Counted from the first letter of the stretch, positions 13,896 through 27,205 are shown. The stretch: DNA of 64,000 bases from Toxorhynchites rutilus septentrionalis (GCF_029784135.1 NC_073746.1:246645307-246709306), one strand, 5' to 3'. Notes: generated from the sequence alone by a model not told the origin. A program made the numbers and translations.

Positions 13896-15180
13896 TTAGG
13901 CTGTCAAAAAAGTCCTGCGGTATTTCCGCGAGGTGTCGTTGTAAACGCGTAGTTCTAGTTGTATTCATTGTATCGAATAATACTATAGCTTGTTGGAAAG
14001 ATATTTTTGCGCGCTATAATATAGTCCCTGACAGTGTTTTGTTTGATTAAGTCGTTCGTGAGTTATAGTGTCGCAAATATGGAGCAAAATAAAGAGAAAA
14101 TCCGAAATATTTTACAGTATTACTATGACAAAGGCAAAAATGCATCTCAAGCTGCCAATAAAATTTGTGCAGTTTATGGACCCGATACAGTTTCCATTTC
14201 CACCGCACAAAGATGGTTTCAACGTTTTCGTTCTGGTGTAGAGGTCGTCGAAGATGCGCCACGCTCCGGAAGGCCTGTCGTCGAAAATTGCGACAAAATC
14301 GCTGAATTAGCCGAGAAAGACCGGCATAGTAGCAGCCGTAACATCGGCCAAGAGCTGGGGATAAGTCATCAAACCGTTATTAACCATTTAAAGAAGCTTG
14401 GATCCACAAAGAAGCTCGATGTATGGGTGCCATACACGTTGACGCAAAAAAACATCTTTGACCGTATCGACGCATGTGAATCGCTGCTGAATCGCAACAA
14501 AATCGACCCGTTTCTGAAGCGGATGGTGACTGGCGATGAAAAGTGGGTCACTTACGACAACGTGAAGCGCAAACGGTCGTGGTCGAAGCCCGCTGAAGCG
14601 GCTCAGACGGTGGCCAAGCCCTCATTAACGGCCAGGAAGGTTCTGCTGTGTGTTTGGTGGGATTGTCAAGGAATAATCTATTATGAGCTGCTTCCCTATG
14701 GCCAAACGCTCAATTCGGACCTGTACTGCCAACAACTGGACCGCTTGAAGGTAGCACTCATGAAGAAGAGGCCATCTTTGGTAACAGAGGCCGCATAGTT
14801 CTCCATCAGGACAACGCCAGGCCACACACTTCTTTGGTGACGCGCCAGAAGCTCCGGGAGCTCGGATGGGAAGTTCTTTTGCATCCGCCGTATAGTCCGG
14901 ACCTTGCATCAAGTGACTACCACCTGTTTTTTCCATGGCGAACGAGCTAGGTAGTCAGAAGTTAGCCACAAAAGAAGTCTGTGAAAATTGGCTATCCGAG
15001 TTTTTTGCCAATAAGGAAGCAGGCTTCTATAACAGGGGTATTATGAAGTTGGCATCTCGTTGGGAACAAGTCATCGAACAAAACGGCGCATATTTGACTT
15101 AAAACAGATGATTGTAACTAATTTTATGAACAAATGAAAATTCAAAAAAAAAATACCGCAGGACTTTTTTGACAGCCTAA
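13896..15180 (+). mobile_element. Mariner element, irritans-type, 1285 bp with intact ends
   Basis: The inverted ends TTAGGCTGTCAAAAAAGTCC (left, 13896) and their reverse complement (right, ending 15180) match over about 30 bp. TA dinucleotides flank both sides (13894-13895 and 15181-15182), the duplication expected for mariner. The 1285 bp length is canonical. It contains one transposase gene disabled by two frameshifts. The ends themselves look intact, so the copy might still be mobilised by an active transposase supplied elsewhere. Confidence 0.95.
14079..15102 (+). pseudogene. Mariner transposase (irritans subfamily), two frameshifts
   Basis: The start MEQNKEKIRNILQYYYDKGK with the ATG at 14079 and the end EQNGAYLT with stop at 15100-15102 match the canonical irritans mariner transposase of about 340 residues. 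The N-terminal helix-turn-helix pair (ISTAQRWFQRFRSG; ISHQTVINHLKKLG), the linker WVPYTL and the first catalytic Asp in TGDEKW (residue 153) are in the first frame. A one-base loss near 14782 shifts the frame before HQDNARPHTS (second Asp). A second one-base loss near 14928 shifts it again after YSPDLASSDYHLF (third Asp). All three DD34D residues are therefore still encoded, but in broken frames. No functional protein can be made from this copy. Confidence 0.93.
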
Positions 15181-15182
15181 TA

Positions 15183-18100
15183 TATATATTTCAAGGGATA
15201 GCAGCGTTAAAAATGGAAAATATAATCTGAATACCCTTCCCTTAGCCTCTATCGAGCTAAATAATCATATTTGCACTCTCTGAGATCTGCTACATTAGTT
15301 GAATATGAATCATTCGCTTTGCATAGTCGGTATGATCCTGCTGTTTCATGATGCATGGAGAGGTTCGATATGTATATGTTAAAGGCAAAGAAGAAAATAA
15401 ACTTTTTGCACCGAAAGAGTATATGATGGTTTTGCTTGGGTGCTGGTGTATCATGTGCGAACTGATGCAGAGTTGTCTCGTTCTCTTTTGTGTCGTGATT
15501 TGTTGCACGTAACAACAAAGGAATGTCGCTGGGGGAAATGATTTCTGTAAGATCATATTTGAACGAACGAAAGTGAATTCAGTTCAGTGAATGAATCAAT
15601 TGGCAAACACTGTCAAAAAATTATATGATCCATACAATTACCAACAAGTCATCCATTTATAGGAATAAAGTTCTTATAACAACACCTTTTTTTTTATTTT
15701 TTTATTTTTGTTCAAAATCAAGATAGCAATGTATAGCATTCGACATAGATTTAGATCCCATAAAAAATATGAACTATTGTCGAAGACCTCAGCATTCTTT
15801 TTTTTATAGTTTCTGGAATATATGGCATTTTCATATGGAGACTTTTGAAAAAATTATATTTTATTCGTAACATGTTTGAGGTAAATTCTCGTGTTTGGCA
15901 TTATTTAGACAGGTTTATAAATAGAAAAACGGTGGCAGAATATGTCAATCATTATAATATACACAAAAAAAATGTTACGAGTAGAACTTCATTAGTAAAT
16001 TTTGAAAGAAAAATTATAAAATTGTTGTTAGAAAAACGCTTTCCCTGTAACAATGCCCTTCTTCTGGTGTATGGGTGACTTATTTATAATTATATAGACT
16101 AGTCATACAGAATTTAAAAATTATATTTTTGAGAAAAACGAATTTCAATTTTCAAAATAATTTTATTATGTGTATTTTTTTTGTAAAATTTTGGTAGTTT
16201 TTATGAAAGATTAAACAATTTCCTATATTTCATTCTTTGATTGAAATTTTGTAGGTCTTAAAGTTGTCAAGTCATTTTTTTTCGAAAACAAGTTGAAAGA
16301 AAAACTTGAATGTTAAAAAAACCTTACTCAAAACCTGTGAAACCTTCAGTATTTTAGTCAGAGAATGATATATATAGAAAGTCTTGCATAAAAAAATACA
16401 AAAAAATGAACTGAAAAAAACTTTTAAAAATCAAATTTAATTTTGTCGAAAACGTATTTTTATTTAAATTCTGAACAAAAAAAATATTTTTTCAATTTTT
16501 TTGAAAGTGGCGAATTTCATGCCAACTCGTTTCGTCAGTCGCTGCACGGATTGTGGAAGTTTGCGGGCAGTAAGTCTGTAAGAAAAGCTCCACTCCTAAT
16601 TTTTTGAAATTCTAAGCCAGTTTCCCCTTACTTTACATGAATTCTGCAACTTTTTCATGAGAATCAAAAGCTCGCTGCACTCGTTCCTCTTCTAAGCTAT
16701 TATACCTCAGTAAAGTATAGAATTTCACTATACTTTGCACATATTCACTCATTTGAATGATATGAATGTATTGAGTCGAACGAAAACAAATCTAGCCCAA
16801 CTTTTGAAAAGGTCCTATGTAACAAAGGTAAACAAATCGACTCAATGGATACACGCTATAAGTTTTCCATAATTGACTGCATTACAAAAACAATCGTTCA
16901 TCTATCTTCTTCATCTTTTTACGAAATGTTGATATCTGGATTGTTATTTAGTAGTTAGTTTCAAATTCTTATCGTGCAACGTAATATGTCCAATGTGCAA
17001 ACATGGCAGTCAACACGTCCAATGTAACATTTTTCGCTCCGAAGCTTCAAATTTAAGCATAAATCACGGAACTACAGTTACGATTGGTTTTTCATAGTTA
17101 TTATTTACTGTTAGTGATGAAAGTAGTGATAAAGATCGATACATTTTTAGACAATTTGCTGAATAATGTTCGGGTCTTTAACTTCGTTTTTCTCGAGTTG
17201 AAGAACATGTTGCATTGGACCTTTTCAAAAGTTACGCGAGAAATAATTCATCATCAAGACCTCGGCTTTTCGCCGTGTCATATAATGCTAGAAATGTTAG
17301 AAAGAAAAAAACAAAAAAATCATCAAAAAAACATCAAAATTCATCTCTCAAACCTGTTGTTTCTCTTAAACCAGCTGTTTCTCTTTTTCTCTCTGGAAAT
17401 AAACTCGAATGTCAATTGAGTCTTGGTCAATGCTTCAATGGAAAGGGACAAAAAATGATTCCAAAGAACAGCATGACAAGCGACTTGAATGAAGAAGTGG
17501 TTATTCAAATGAGTGGAAAGAATACAGTGAGAAGAGATACGTATGAATGAAACATGGTCATTCCTCAAATCAGCTTATTAGCCCGTGATATTCATGTGAG
17601 TAGAAGTGTTGTCAAGTATGACTGTAAATATTCGTTCGATTCAAATGCATTATTTGAAAATTAGCAGCACTGGCTCAATAGTCACCAATGATGACTCGAC
17701 TGCCCTTCAATGGCGTAAACGCAGCAAAAATCAAATGAATTTTCTCTCTAGAGCAATTCCATGCCAAGTCAGCCGGGCGCTAACCCGACCCTCTCTGAGT
17801 TTTCTGAAACTTGGTAATTACGATGGAAACTACCTGAAATCACAGTTTTCGCTGTCATGTGACCAATTTAAATTACGGCAGATTTTTGAAAAGGGCATAT
17901 TCAAAATCGTTGATCTTCCTTCAAAAAAATCGTAACTCAAAATCCAGATTGAAATATGATGTTTGACAAAGTTGTTGGAAAATCAATGAACTATTTACGA
18001 AAAATAACACTGTTCAAAAACTTTACCCAAAAATAGAATTTAATATTAAAAAAAAATTATATCTCAAACATCCCACCTTTGATATTTTTTTAAACCTATT

Positions 18101-18303
18101 TTTGTTAGAAAACACTTCTAATTTAACAAAGTTTGGCGTATAGTGGTGCCGGACTCGTGTCATGTTTTGTCCGACCCTGGTTTCGTTTTCGTGCATTCTA
18201 CTCTCTCTCCTAGGACAAGTGAATACATTGCCAGCAGTTATTTCGAATTCAATTGAGTGTGAGTAGAACAGCTCTAAAAGCGTGAAAAAATCCGTTGAGT
18301 ACT
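15183..18303. other. Unassigned AT-rich stretch
   Basis: No supportable gene. Frames at 15249-15556, 15845-16078, 17084-17550 and 17606-17935 are low-complexity or lack domains. Dispersed fragments are present: AATTTCATGCCAACTCG at 16512-16530 and the related AATTCCATGCCAAGTC at 17755. Confidence 0.5.
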
Positions 18304-18632
18304 AATAAGAACAATTGTTAGAAGGTTGAATTAGCACGGAAAAAGCGAGAAAGAAAAAAAGAAAATGATAAACTTGAACGCACCCGATTAACAAGAATTA
18401 ACCCACAAAGTTATTTTTATTTAGTTGTAGGAACAATTTTTTAGCTATGTTTTCATTCATGATCCATATGTTTTTTTTCAAAAGCAGGCTGCGGGCCGCA
18501 CAAACATTGCTAGGGGACCGCGGGATGTCTTTAGAGATAGAGGGTTATATATTTTTTTAAATATTTTTTTCTTGAAAGCCAGAGATGTTTCTAAGTGACA
18601 AATCCAAAAATCAGAGACGTGATTTTTATCAT
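18304..18632 (+). repeat. Direct duplication, left copy (~330 bp)
   Basis: The segment beginning AATAAGAACAATTGTTAGAA and ending AGACGTGATTTTTATCAT recurs nearly identically at 21029-21360. The copy includes GCAGGCTGCGGGCCGCACAA. One of the very few differences is GGGGACCGCGGG here versus GGGGGCCGCGGG there. The right copy is entered and left through (TA)n tracts. Confidence 0.9.
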
Positions 18633-18799
18633 GATTTTTGGAAATTTTTGAAAAAAAAAGAGAAAAAATTAATTTTTCGAGCCATCGGTTAACTTTGAAA
18701 AATTAGAACACAAAAACGCTCAGCTTTCAAGAAAAACATAACAAAATCACGTAAACTATAAAATACAAATACAATCAATAATTATGAAAATAAAATCCA

Positions 18800-19016
18800 G
18801 GGGGACTTCGTAGCCACATTGGTTGCGCGTTCGTTTAGTAAGCGATCAATCGTAAGTTCAAAGCTCAGGGCCCTTAATTGACCATCTTTGTGTTGTTATA
18901 GAACAACTACGTCCACGCAACGATCATTAGCGATGGAGAACGATCCACGGTCTAATGATTCATCCATACAACTACTCTGCTATGCAAGATACATCGATCT
19001 GTTGAACTATTAACCC
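18800..19016 (+). repeat. tRNA-derived SINE, copy 1 (3'-truncated)
   Basis: Begins GGGGGACTTCGTAGCCACAT and carries A-box-like TAGCCACATTGGTTGCGCG and a B-box-like AAGTTCAAAGCTC region, the layout of an RNA polymerase III promoter in a tRNA-like head. The body includes CTACGTCCACGCAACGATCA. It stops near 19016, missing the 3' half seen in the copies at 20471 and 43072. Confidence 0.75.
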
Positions 19017-19190
19017 TTTGCGGTCATATTAAATTTGGGCATGGGTGTCGCACTAGTCGGAATTATTTTTCCCTGAATCAGTGATACATGCAAGATTATG
19101 AAAAATAAACATTTTTTTTATTTTCTCATTTTTTGTTTTGACGTGGCAAAAAAAGACTTTACTTTAGAACTTTATATGAATATATAATAC

Positions 19191-20428
19191 TAGCTGACCC
19201 GGCAAACTTCGTCCCGCCCAACATTTGTTTTTTGTTATCAATACCTTCAAACATTCACGTTTTCTTACTATGAGCAAGTTCATGGGTCCAATCGCAGAAC
19301 TGTTCATTGATTGATCTTCTAATCGTCCCCGTTGAATTTACCTTTCACTATAAAATTCCTAGTATTTCTAACAAAACTCATCATTATAATATCAGATTAT
19401 TTTCAGACATAATTCTAATTCAAGATTCTTCAATCACTTGCAAATAACATGTTTCTCCGTTACATGGAATAAATGTTTTATACAGAAAATATGATAGAAT
19501 AAAGACAGCCCTAAATCGGACAATTCCTTCCTCGAGTTCTGCTCTTACCAACACATTCGGCGATACTTTTTTATTGGTATAGATAGAAGAAGATATAGGA
19601 GTGCGTCTCAACACATTAAAATCCATTTCCAGTTTCGAACAAAGATCAATTTCGTTAGCGCAAACATCAAATGGACTAACAGCACATGTCACTATGTAAT
19701 TGTAGAACATATGAGAATTTAATTTTACGAATTTTCCCTTTTTCATTCAGAGTTTTCCGAAAATTGTCAATTGTCATGTTTGGTTGGAATATTTTTGGTT
19801 GAAATTTGTGTAATATTTTTATGGGGCCCCCTCTCCATTCCAGAGGAGGGAGGGGTGTCATACCATACCGATACCTAAAAACCCTCACATCATTTGATTA
19901 GTTTTCGAGTTATGCAGAAGTTTTTGTTTGTGTGCCCCCGGTAATTTGTGTTGCACTTGTCCGGCAGCCCCCCCTTAGAGAGGGGGAGGGGGGGGGAGAG
20001 TTGTAACTTAAAAAACATAAACCGTACCACCGTAAAAACATATATTGCACCCTAAAACCTCCACATGCCAAATGTGGTTTCATTTGCTTGATTAATTCTC
20101 GAGTAATGCAGTAATTTGTATTTAATTTGTATGGCAGCTCCCCCTTAGAGAGGGGGGTGGAGAGTCTAACCACCATAGAATTATTTATTGTACCCTATAA
20201 CCTCCACATGCCAAATTTCGTTTCATTTGCTTGATTAATTCCCGAGTAATGTAGAAATTTTTGTTTAATTTGTATGGCAGCCCCTCCTTAGAGAGGGGGA
20301 CGGGTCTTAAACTATCACGAAAACCTTCCACGGACCCAAAAACCCCTACATACCAAGTTTCATGTTGATCAGTTCAGTAGTTTCCGAGTCCATAAGAATC
20401 AGACAGACAGACAGACAGAAATCCATTT

Positions 20429-20470
<42 letters not shown>
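19191..20470 (+). repeat. TAGCTGACCCGGC repeat, copy A, with internal tandem expansion
   Basis: Starts TAGCTGACCCGGCAAACTTC and ends with (CAGA)n followed by ATCCATTTATATATA and a (TA)n tract. The middle holds about three tandem units of roughly 150 bp containing TTCATTTGCTTGATTAATTC, GAGTAATGCAG, TGTATGGCAGC and CCCTTAGAGAGGGGG. Copies B (41371) and C (44215) have fewer units. The (CAGA)n/(TA)n tail suggests a retroposon, but no coding part is present and the class is uncertain. Confidence 0.75.
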
Positions 20471-20474
<4 letters not shown>

Positions 20475-20974
20475 GGGTCTTCGTAGCCACTTGGTTACGC
20501 GTTCGCTTACTAAGCGATCGATCGTGAGTTCAAACTCAGGGCCCTCAATTGACCATCTTTGTGTTGTTATAGAATAACTACGTCCACGCAACCATCATCA
20601 GCTATGAAGATCGATCCACGGTGGAACAAAGATCGATTCATCCATACAACTGCTCTGCTCTGCAAGAAACATCGGGCTGCTGTTCTATAAATAACCCAAC
20701 AATGATCAATATCAACTGTCTCCGCTGTTCAGTCTGCTGAACAATGGAAACACAGAAAGAATACCCTTACGCCTAAAAAAGGCTACTACTGTGTAATTTA
20801 CCATAATGTAATGGAACAGAAAACTTAACGCCTAAATGGCTACTACTAACTACTGTGTAATTTACAATTTATAGAAACATAAACATATGTACATGTACAC
20901 GAATCAACCCGGCTCTGTTACAGATAGAATACTAATGAGCCTGATAAATAAATAAATGGGTTAAAAAAAATAAA

Positions 20975-20984
<10 letters not shown>
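20471..20984 (+). repeat. tRNA-derived SINE, copy 2 (near full length)
   Basis: Starts GGGGGTCTTCGTAGCCACTT with an anticodon-stem-like TCGCTTACTAAGCGA and a B-box-like GTGAGTTCAAACTCAG. It continues for about 500 bp through two ACGCCTAAA modules and ends AAATGGGTTAAAAAAAATAA. It is inserted directly at the (TA) tail of repeat copy A. The A- and B-box-like spacing supports Pol III origin; the family name is not known to me. Confidence 0.8.

Positions 20985-21018
<34 letters not shown>
20985..21018. repeat. (TA)n tract
   Basis: About 30 bp of alternating T and A between the SINE tail and the right copy of the 330 bp duplication. Confidence 0.9.
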
Positions 21019-21028
21019 CATATATATA

Positions 21029-21360
21029 ACAAATAAGAACAATTGTTAGAAGGTTGAATTAGCACGGAAAAAGCGAGAAAGAAAAAAAGAAAATGATAAA
21101 CTTGAACGCACCCGATTAACAAGAATTAACCCACAAAGTTATTTTTATTTAGTTGTAGGAACAATTTTTTAGCTATGTTTTCATTCATGATCCATATGTT
21201 TTTTTTCAAAAGCAGGCTGCGGGCCGCACAAACATTGCTAGGGGGCCGCGGGATGTCTTTAGAGATAGAGGGTTATATATTTTTTTAAATATTTTTTTCT
21301 TGAAAGCCAGAGATGTTTCTAAGTGACAAATCCAAAAATCAGAGACGTGATTTTTATCAT
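21029..21360 (+). repeat. Direct duplication, right copy (~330 bp)
   Basis: Nearly identical to 18304-18632. It begins within AACAAATAAGAACAATTG and ends at TTTTTATCAT, where it changes directly into a (TA)n tract; the left copy continues instead into GATTTTTGGAAATTT. Confidence 0.9.
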
Positions 21361-22588
<1,228 letters not shown>

Positions 22589-22740
22589 TTGAGAAACAAC
22601 ATTCAAAAATTTCTGATACTGCCACATTCCTCAGCAACCATTGAACGATTGTATTCAGAATACAATTTGAACACATTAAAACTAACAAATAGAACAGAAT
22701 CTTCTAGAATAGCTAGAATAACACAAAATGTAAAACGAAA
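22589..22740 (+). pseudogene. hAT transposase C-terminal (dimerisation) fragment
   Basis: The plus strand reads LPHSSATIERLYSEYNLN followed by TLKLTNRTESSRIARI. This fits the conserved C-terminal dimerisation segment of hAT transposases, where LPHSSAxxER(L/I)FS is followed by an N/K-rich stretch and a leucine-rich helix. Nothing upstream could be joined into the RNase H-like catalytic core, and the matching ends of the element were not found. It is a small relic; family assignment is by motif only. Confidence 0.65.
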
Positions 22741-22954
22741 GTATGATGTTAAAATGTTTGATCATAACCAGGATGAGGGAAGTTAAAAATGCTACGGTAC
22801 TTACGTATTAACGTCAACGGAGCGTAATTTTCATTATTAATTTTTCTCGCAATAAAATTTATTCTGAGACCAATGCACAATGTTCCAGGAAGCACATTTG
22901 GGTGGAAATTAGCATCTAGAGCTCGACAGTTATTCTCTAGGCAAAAACTGTGTT

Positions 22955-23690
22955 ACATACACTGCGTGTCATAACTATACAATCACTTAATTTTTCTTGA
23001 TTTCCAGAGATATGTAAGAAGCCGGTGGAATTAAAGTATACAGTGTAGGATAGAATAATTATCTTCAATTATAGGATTGGCCGTTCGAACTTTACTGAAG
23101 GCACGAAACATTCATAAAACGGAAACGCCAGTGTTTTATATTTATAGAACCAAATAGAAAAAATACTCACTCCTTTACAAAATTAACGTCAATTTCACAT
23201 GAATTCCAATAAGTTTCTAATTCGTAGGTCATCTTTAGCTCTCAAGCAGTTCAAATAGCCTATGCGTGGTGGTTTCGACCAAAATGTGCCATGTTGTAGT
23301 GTGTATCTCGTTCTACGCAAAGGATGCTGCTCGTTTAAGCTATTCAAATCACTCATACTGTTTGTAAGCTGCATTTACTATTCGTACGATCACTCCTCAT
23401 AAGTTCTTCACGGGGTTTTGATTTGGTAAACAAGCGGACCAGTCGAGAATCTGACGCCCTTATTCATTAAACTATGCCATGACCTTCAGGATTTAATGGA
23501 TTGATGCCAAATTACCCAATAATCACGGTGTTTTTCATGCAAAAACAGTGTAAATGATTCTGGATTGATTCACGCATTGCACTTCTGACTGTGCATTCGC
23601 GTTGATGAAATTCGCATTAAACAACGCGATTGGGTTCGAACCGTTAACCAATTTATTATGTTAATCTCGCTCAGATTTTTGAAACCAGCA
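22955..23690 (-). mobile_element. Tc1-like element relic with one end
   Basis: At 22960-23050 lies an element end (CACTGCGTGTCATAACTATA, then a TTTCCAGAGATATGTAAGAA run and a GCCGGTGGAATTAAAGTATAC run). The same end sequence, in the opposite orientation, is found at 55490-55660. Between 23280 and 23680 the minus strand carries transposase fragments. The other end is missing near 23690. Confidence 0.75.
23280..23680 (-). pseudogene. Tc1-type transposase C-terminal fragment, many stops
   Basis: Minus-strand reading shows RMNAQS, then DWSACLPNQNPVKNL followed by GVIVRIVNAAYKQYE and LKRAASFA and NEI. This matches the Tc1 C-terminal pattern DWPAxSPDLNPIENLW followed by a W-N-E-I region. The third acidic residue position reads Lys (NPVKNL) where Glu is expected. 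Several in-frame stops and at least one frameshift break it. It is too fragmented to appear as one open frame. Confidence 0.75.
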
Positions 23691-25640
23691 TCTTAAATTT
23701 CTTGGAAGTAACCTTCGTCGTCAGCAACTTTGATGACCTTCCTTACCACTGCGCAGCGCCCCAAAAATTCGAGTTCGGGCTGAATAATTGTACGAAAACC
23801 AACAATCCAAACCTTCTCACCCTGCTCGGCTCCCCCAAAAACCACTCCGATCGCCGCCTTGGAAATTCAGCTGATTCGCTGTATAGAACAAACGCTGCAA
23901 ACAAGATTTGTAAGATATGAACAAGGCGTGTTCGCGGAAAGCATTACGCTTTCAACCCCAGTTGCGATAGCTTTCTCAAATTTGTTTGGCCTAGCTATTT
24001 ATTCTTCGTTATTCTTACCAGACAGAACCTAGGCCACGCTTGTCTGCGATTGTTGCTTGAAGTTTTCACCCGGGGACGGAGTTTGCGAACTTTCGCTTTA
24101 GATCTGAATTTGTATTATTTGCCCCTAATTAATTGCGGACTCCCGGAATACGTTCGCAGCTTCGGTAAGCAATAACAGGGGACGATATGCGCCGACTATT
24201 TGAAACTGATTGCAAACCAGAAGCGTTCAGTGGCATTGATTGGGTAATCAAGCTAACGAGGTCGCTTCAAACAAAGTTAATTGTAAATTTTTTTCCAAGA
24301 GCTGATTTATGTTTTCAGTGGGGTGAAAACAACGACGACGTTCGTCTAATCTACTTCAACACAAGGTGTGTTATCTCGACCGTCAAGATGGACATTATCT
24401 CGCTGACATATTGTTTACACTTGGTTAGCCAAAACTCGTACACAAATCCACTGGGAGTATGTGTTCCAGTTGCTGTTTCGCAAAGCGGTTTAAAATTTCC
24501 ACTGCGACACACAAAAAAAAAGTCAATAATCGATCGTGTTCCAATTCCGTGCACATATGTTCCACCATTTTCGTCGTTTTTATAACAGCAACATGTATTA
24601 TACGCATTCTCTGCTCAATACTATATGATAAAGCCATTCAATATGTTCACGAGAGATTATATGTCCGAATGTCTCACTTGCGATGATCCGGTGAGGCAAA
24701 ATATGGTTCAATCATTCACCGAACAATAATGCGTCTCCATATTTTAGGCGGTACAATGGAAACGCTTCACTTTTTGTATGTGTGTAAACACACACACACA
24801 CGCTTCTACTCGAAGTTGCTCGAAATGTGTGTTCATAACTGATAAGTGGGTCCTTCCAGTAGTCACGTGCCGTCGGCTTTGTCGACTTACCTACAGGAGA
24901 AAGCAGATTATCGGATCATATTCATGCGACGCGCTTCTTCCTAACATTTTCAATGCTATAACCGTAACCGTAAAGCCCAGCTGCTGGTATGCTACGCGAT
25001 ACCATCGCCGGTCGGTACATATTCGAACGAACCACATTAACGCCAAACCGTATTTGTCCTGCACTCATCGGAATACATAATTAGTGGTGTAATTAATGGG
25101 GTATTCTAATCCAGAAATTTGAAAAAAAAATTAAAAAAAATCATAGGAAGGATTTTTAGAAATTCCCATTATTTACCGAGTTATAGCCAAATTAGTGGCG
25201 CAGTATGTAAACTATACGGGCATGAAACAAAAATTCACGCGCGTTTTTCTTGAAACTAGTTTTTTCAAACTGATGTATACGATGTTTCAAGTTCTACTGA
25301 ACCGATGTTTTCCAAATTTGATTTGAATGATTCTTTATACATCTCTTTATCGCATGGATCAATTACATACTACGAGGTATGGCTATTGAATAACGAGACT
25401 GGTTACGAAAAAGGGTTATATTTCAAAAATTACGGTACAACGATATGCTCCCCTTCAACATACTCCTCTTGGCTCCTCACACACATTTCCACACGTTTTT
25501 TTTCCATTGTTCGGAGCAGTGCTGAAACTCTTCTTTTGTGATGGCGTTCAAAAGCCGCGTCGCTTTTTCCTTCGCCTCTTCTACGGACGGAAATCGGGTA
25601 CCTTTCAACATCTTTCAATCCTTTTTTTTTGCGTGATTGA
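23691..25640. other. Unassigned stretch, moderate GC
   Basis: 23700-25080 has mixed composition and no visible repeats, but no frame with gene-like domains; a plus-strand frame at 24187-24585 is unrecognised. 24788-24800 is a short (CA)n. 25100-25300 (GGGGTATTCTAATCCAGAAA, GTTCTACTGAACCGATGTTT) resembles the ends and interior of the TTAA element at 37347-38082 and may be an old relative. Confidence 0.4.
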
Positions 25641-25715
25641 CGCGAAACTTTATCTACTATTGATGTTTATTTGCATTATATTAATTTATAAATCGATTTT
25701 TTATTCTATCTCACT

Positions 25716-25723
25716 ATCAGAAC
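25716..25723. repeat. 8 bp target-site duplication, left
   Basis: ATCAGAAC, repeated with one mismatch as ATCAGAGC at 26702-26709. An 8 bp duplication is typical of hAT elements. Confidence 0.7.
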
Positions 25724-26701
25724 CAGAGATGCCAACCTTCCTGATTTTTCAGGATTTCCCAGACTTTTTGGCTCGTATCCTGACATCCTGACTACCACTC
25801 GATTTAGCCTGATTTTTCTGAGGTGATCCTGATTTTTTTGTTTTTTTTATTTTATCACAATAAAAAGGATCCGTATTATGTATACCGGATTTCTGTCAAA
25901 GTTTTCCTGATTGGAAATAAGAACTGTCAGAATAGCCTACATTAAAATGCTCGCCGGTTCTCCTTTGTATAGTGATTGCTCCATTATGTTTTTCGCTCCA
26001 CAATGACAGAAAATAAAATCGTCAACGCCAAATGAATGAATGAACATTGAGGATAATTTTGCGAGATCTTTTATTCTCTCTTATGTCAAGAGTTATAGAT
26101 ATTGAGTAGATTTTCTTTGTAAAGTATATAATTATAGATTATTCACACACAATTTGGTTGAAATGTTTTCAATTGTATTTCAATCTGCGGCTCGATTTAT
26201 AAATGCCACGAAAATGCAGTTTTGAAGCAAATCGTCTACGTGATAGACGTCATCTTTCCATCAGGCCAACTGCATGTCTCGATAAATTACACAATAAATT
26301 ATTTTGGAGCCATGGTAGGAGATTCCATATCACCAGCTCTCAAACTAACCGGTTATTACACCCTCAAATTCTCACAGGTTCAGTTCTCTACAAAATTCAT
26401 TCAAGGGCAAGAACTTCGATTCTATGGACAGCATAAAAAAAAGCTTGAACAGTTTTCCACGAGAAAGCGAACATCATCTGGTAGGATAAAATTTCAAAGC
26501 TGTATGAAACAGATTGTGGAACAAAACTGTGCACATAAAATTAAATGAATGTATGTCTGCCTATGAAAATGATGCCTTTGTTCTCCTAAAAATCGGCACA
26601 AACTTCCCGGACATCCCAAAATGATCCCAAAAAAATCCTGAGTTATCCTGATTTTTATTTTCATTTTCCCTGATTTTTGAAAATTATTGTTGGCAACCCT
26701 G
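25724..26701. mobile_element. Non-autonomous hAT-type element, 978 bp
   Basis: Ends CAGAGATGCCAAC at the left and GTTGGCAACCCTG at the right (inverted). Both are followed inward by CCTGATTTTT-rich subterminal repeats (25740-25830; 26630-26680). It is flanked by an 8 bp duplication. The interior has open frames at 26203-26548 but no transposase motif, so it is a non-autonomous copy. Confidence 0.75.
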
Positions 26702-26709
26702 ATCAGAGC
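26702..26709. repeat. 8 bp target-site duplication, right
   Basis: ATCAGAGC, partner of 25716-25723. Confidence 0.7.
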
Positions 26710-27205
26710 TCATTTTTGAGTTATATAGCAGTTTGCTTATAACATCCGACCCTCTGATAAGCAGCTTGCGAAAAAGAAAATCGAAAAAGGTCCAATTGCT
26801 ATCACCAACTGCATTAAAACTACTGCAAAATAACCCAAAATAGAGCTCTGATAGTGAGATAGAATCAAAAATTGATTTTTTAATTAATATAATGCAAATA
26901 AACATCAATAGTAGATAAAGTATGAAGAAAACAGAGTATAATTGACTTAATTGCGCTGTAAAAATTGGTATAAAAAGTGATGTTCCCGAGAGTTCCCGAG
27001 TTCGAAAAGTAGTTTGCCGTATACTCCAAACCCTGACGAACAAAATGACGTTGAGTATTGATGCACAAACGTGCACATTTTTGAATAATTTAATTAATTT
27101 AAGTGACATATTTTTGCTTTGTAACCACTGTACATCGCAATGGTGTCATTTCAGCAAATTTATGTATTTTTATGTTATCTAAAACTTTGTGGAACATGTT
27201 GAGTT

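Larger units (their letters stand above)
25646..26925. mobile_element. Fold-back structure (~75 bp arms) hosting a nested element
   Basis: 25646-25715 (ACTTTATCTACTATTGATGT through ATTCTATCTCACTATCAG) is the reverse complement of 26840-26922 apart from scattered differences. The left arm is interrupted at ATCAGA by the 978 bp element at 25724-26701 and resumes as GAGCTC after it. The right arm keeps the uninterrupted ATCAGAGCTC, so the nested insertion came after the fold-back formed. Confidence 0.7.

Noticed and set aside
20471..20545. True tRNA gene
   Set aside because: The tRNA-like head continues directly into a SINE body, lacks a proper acceptor stem, and recurs as a repeat.
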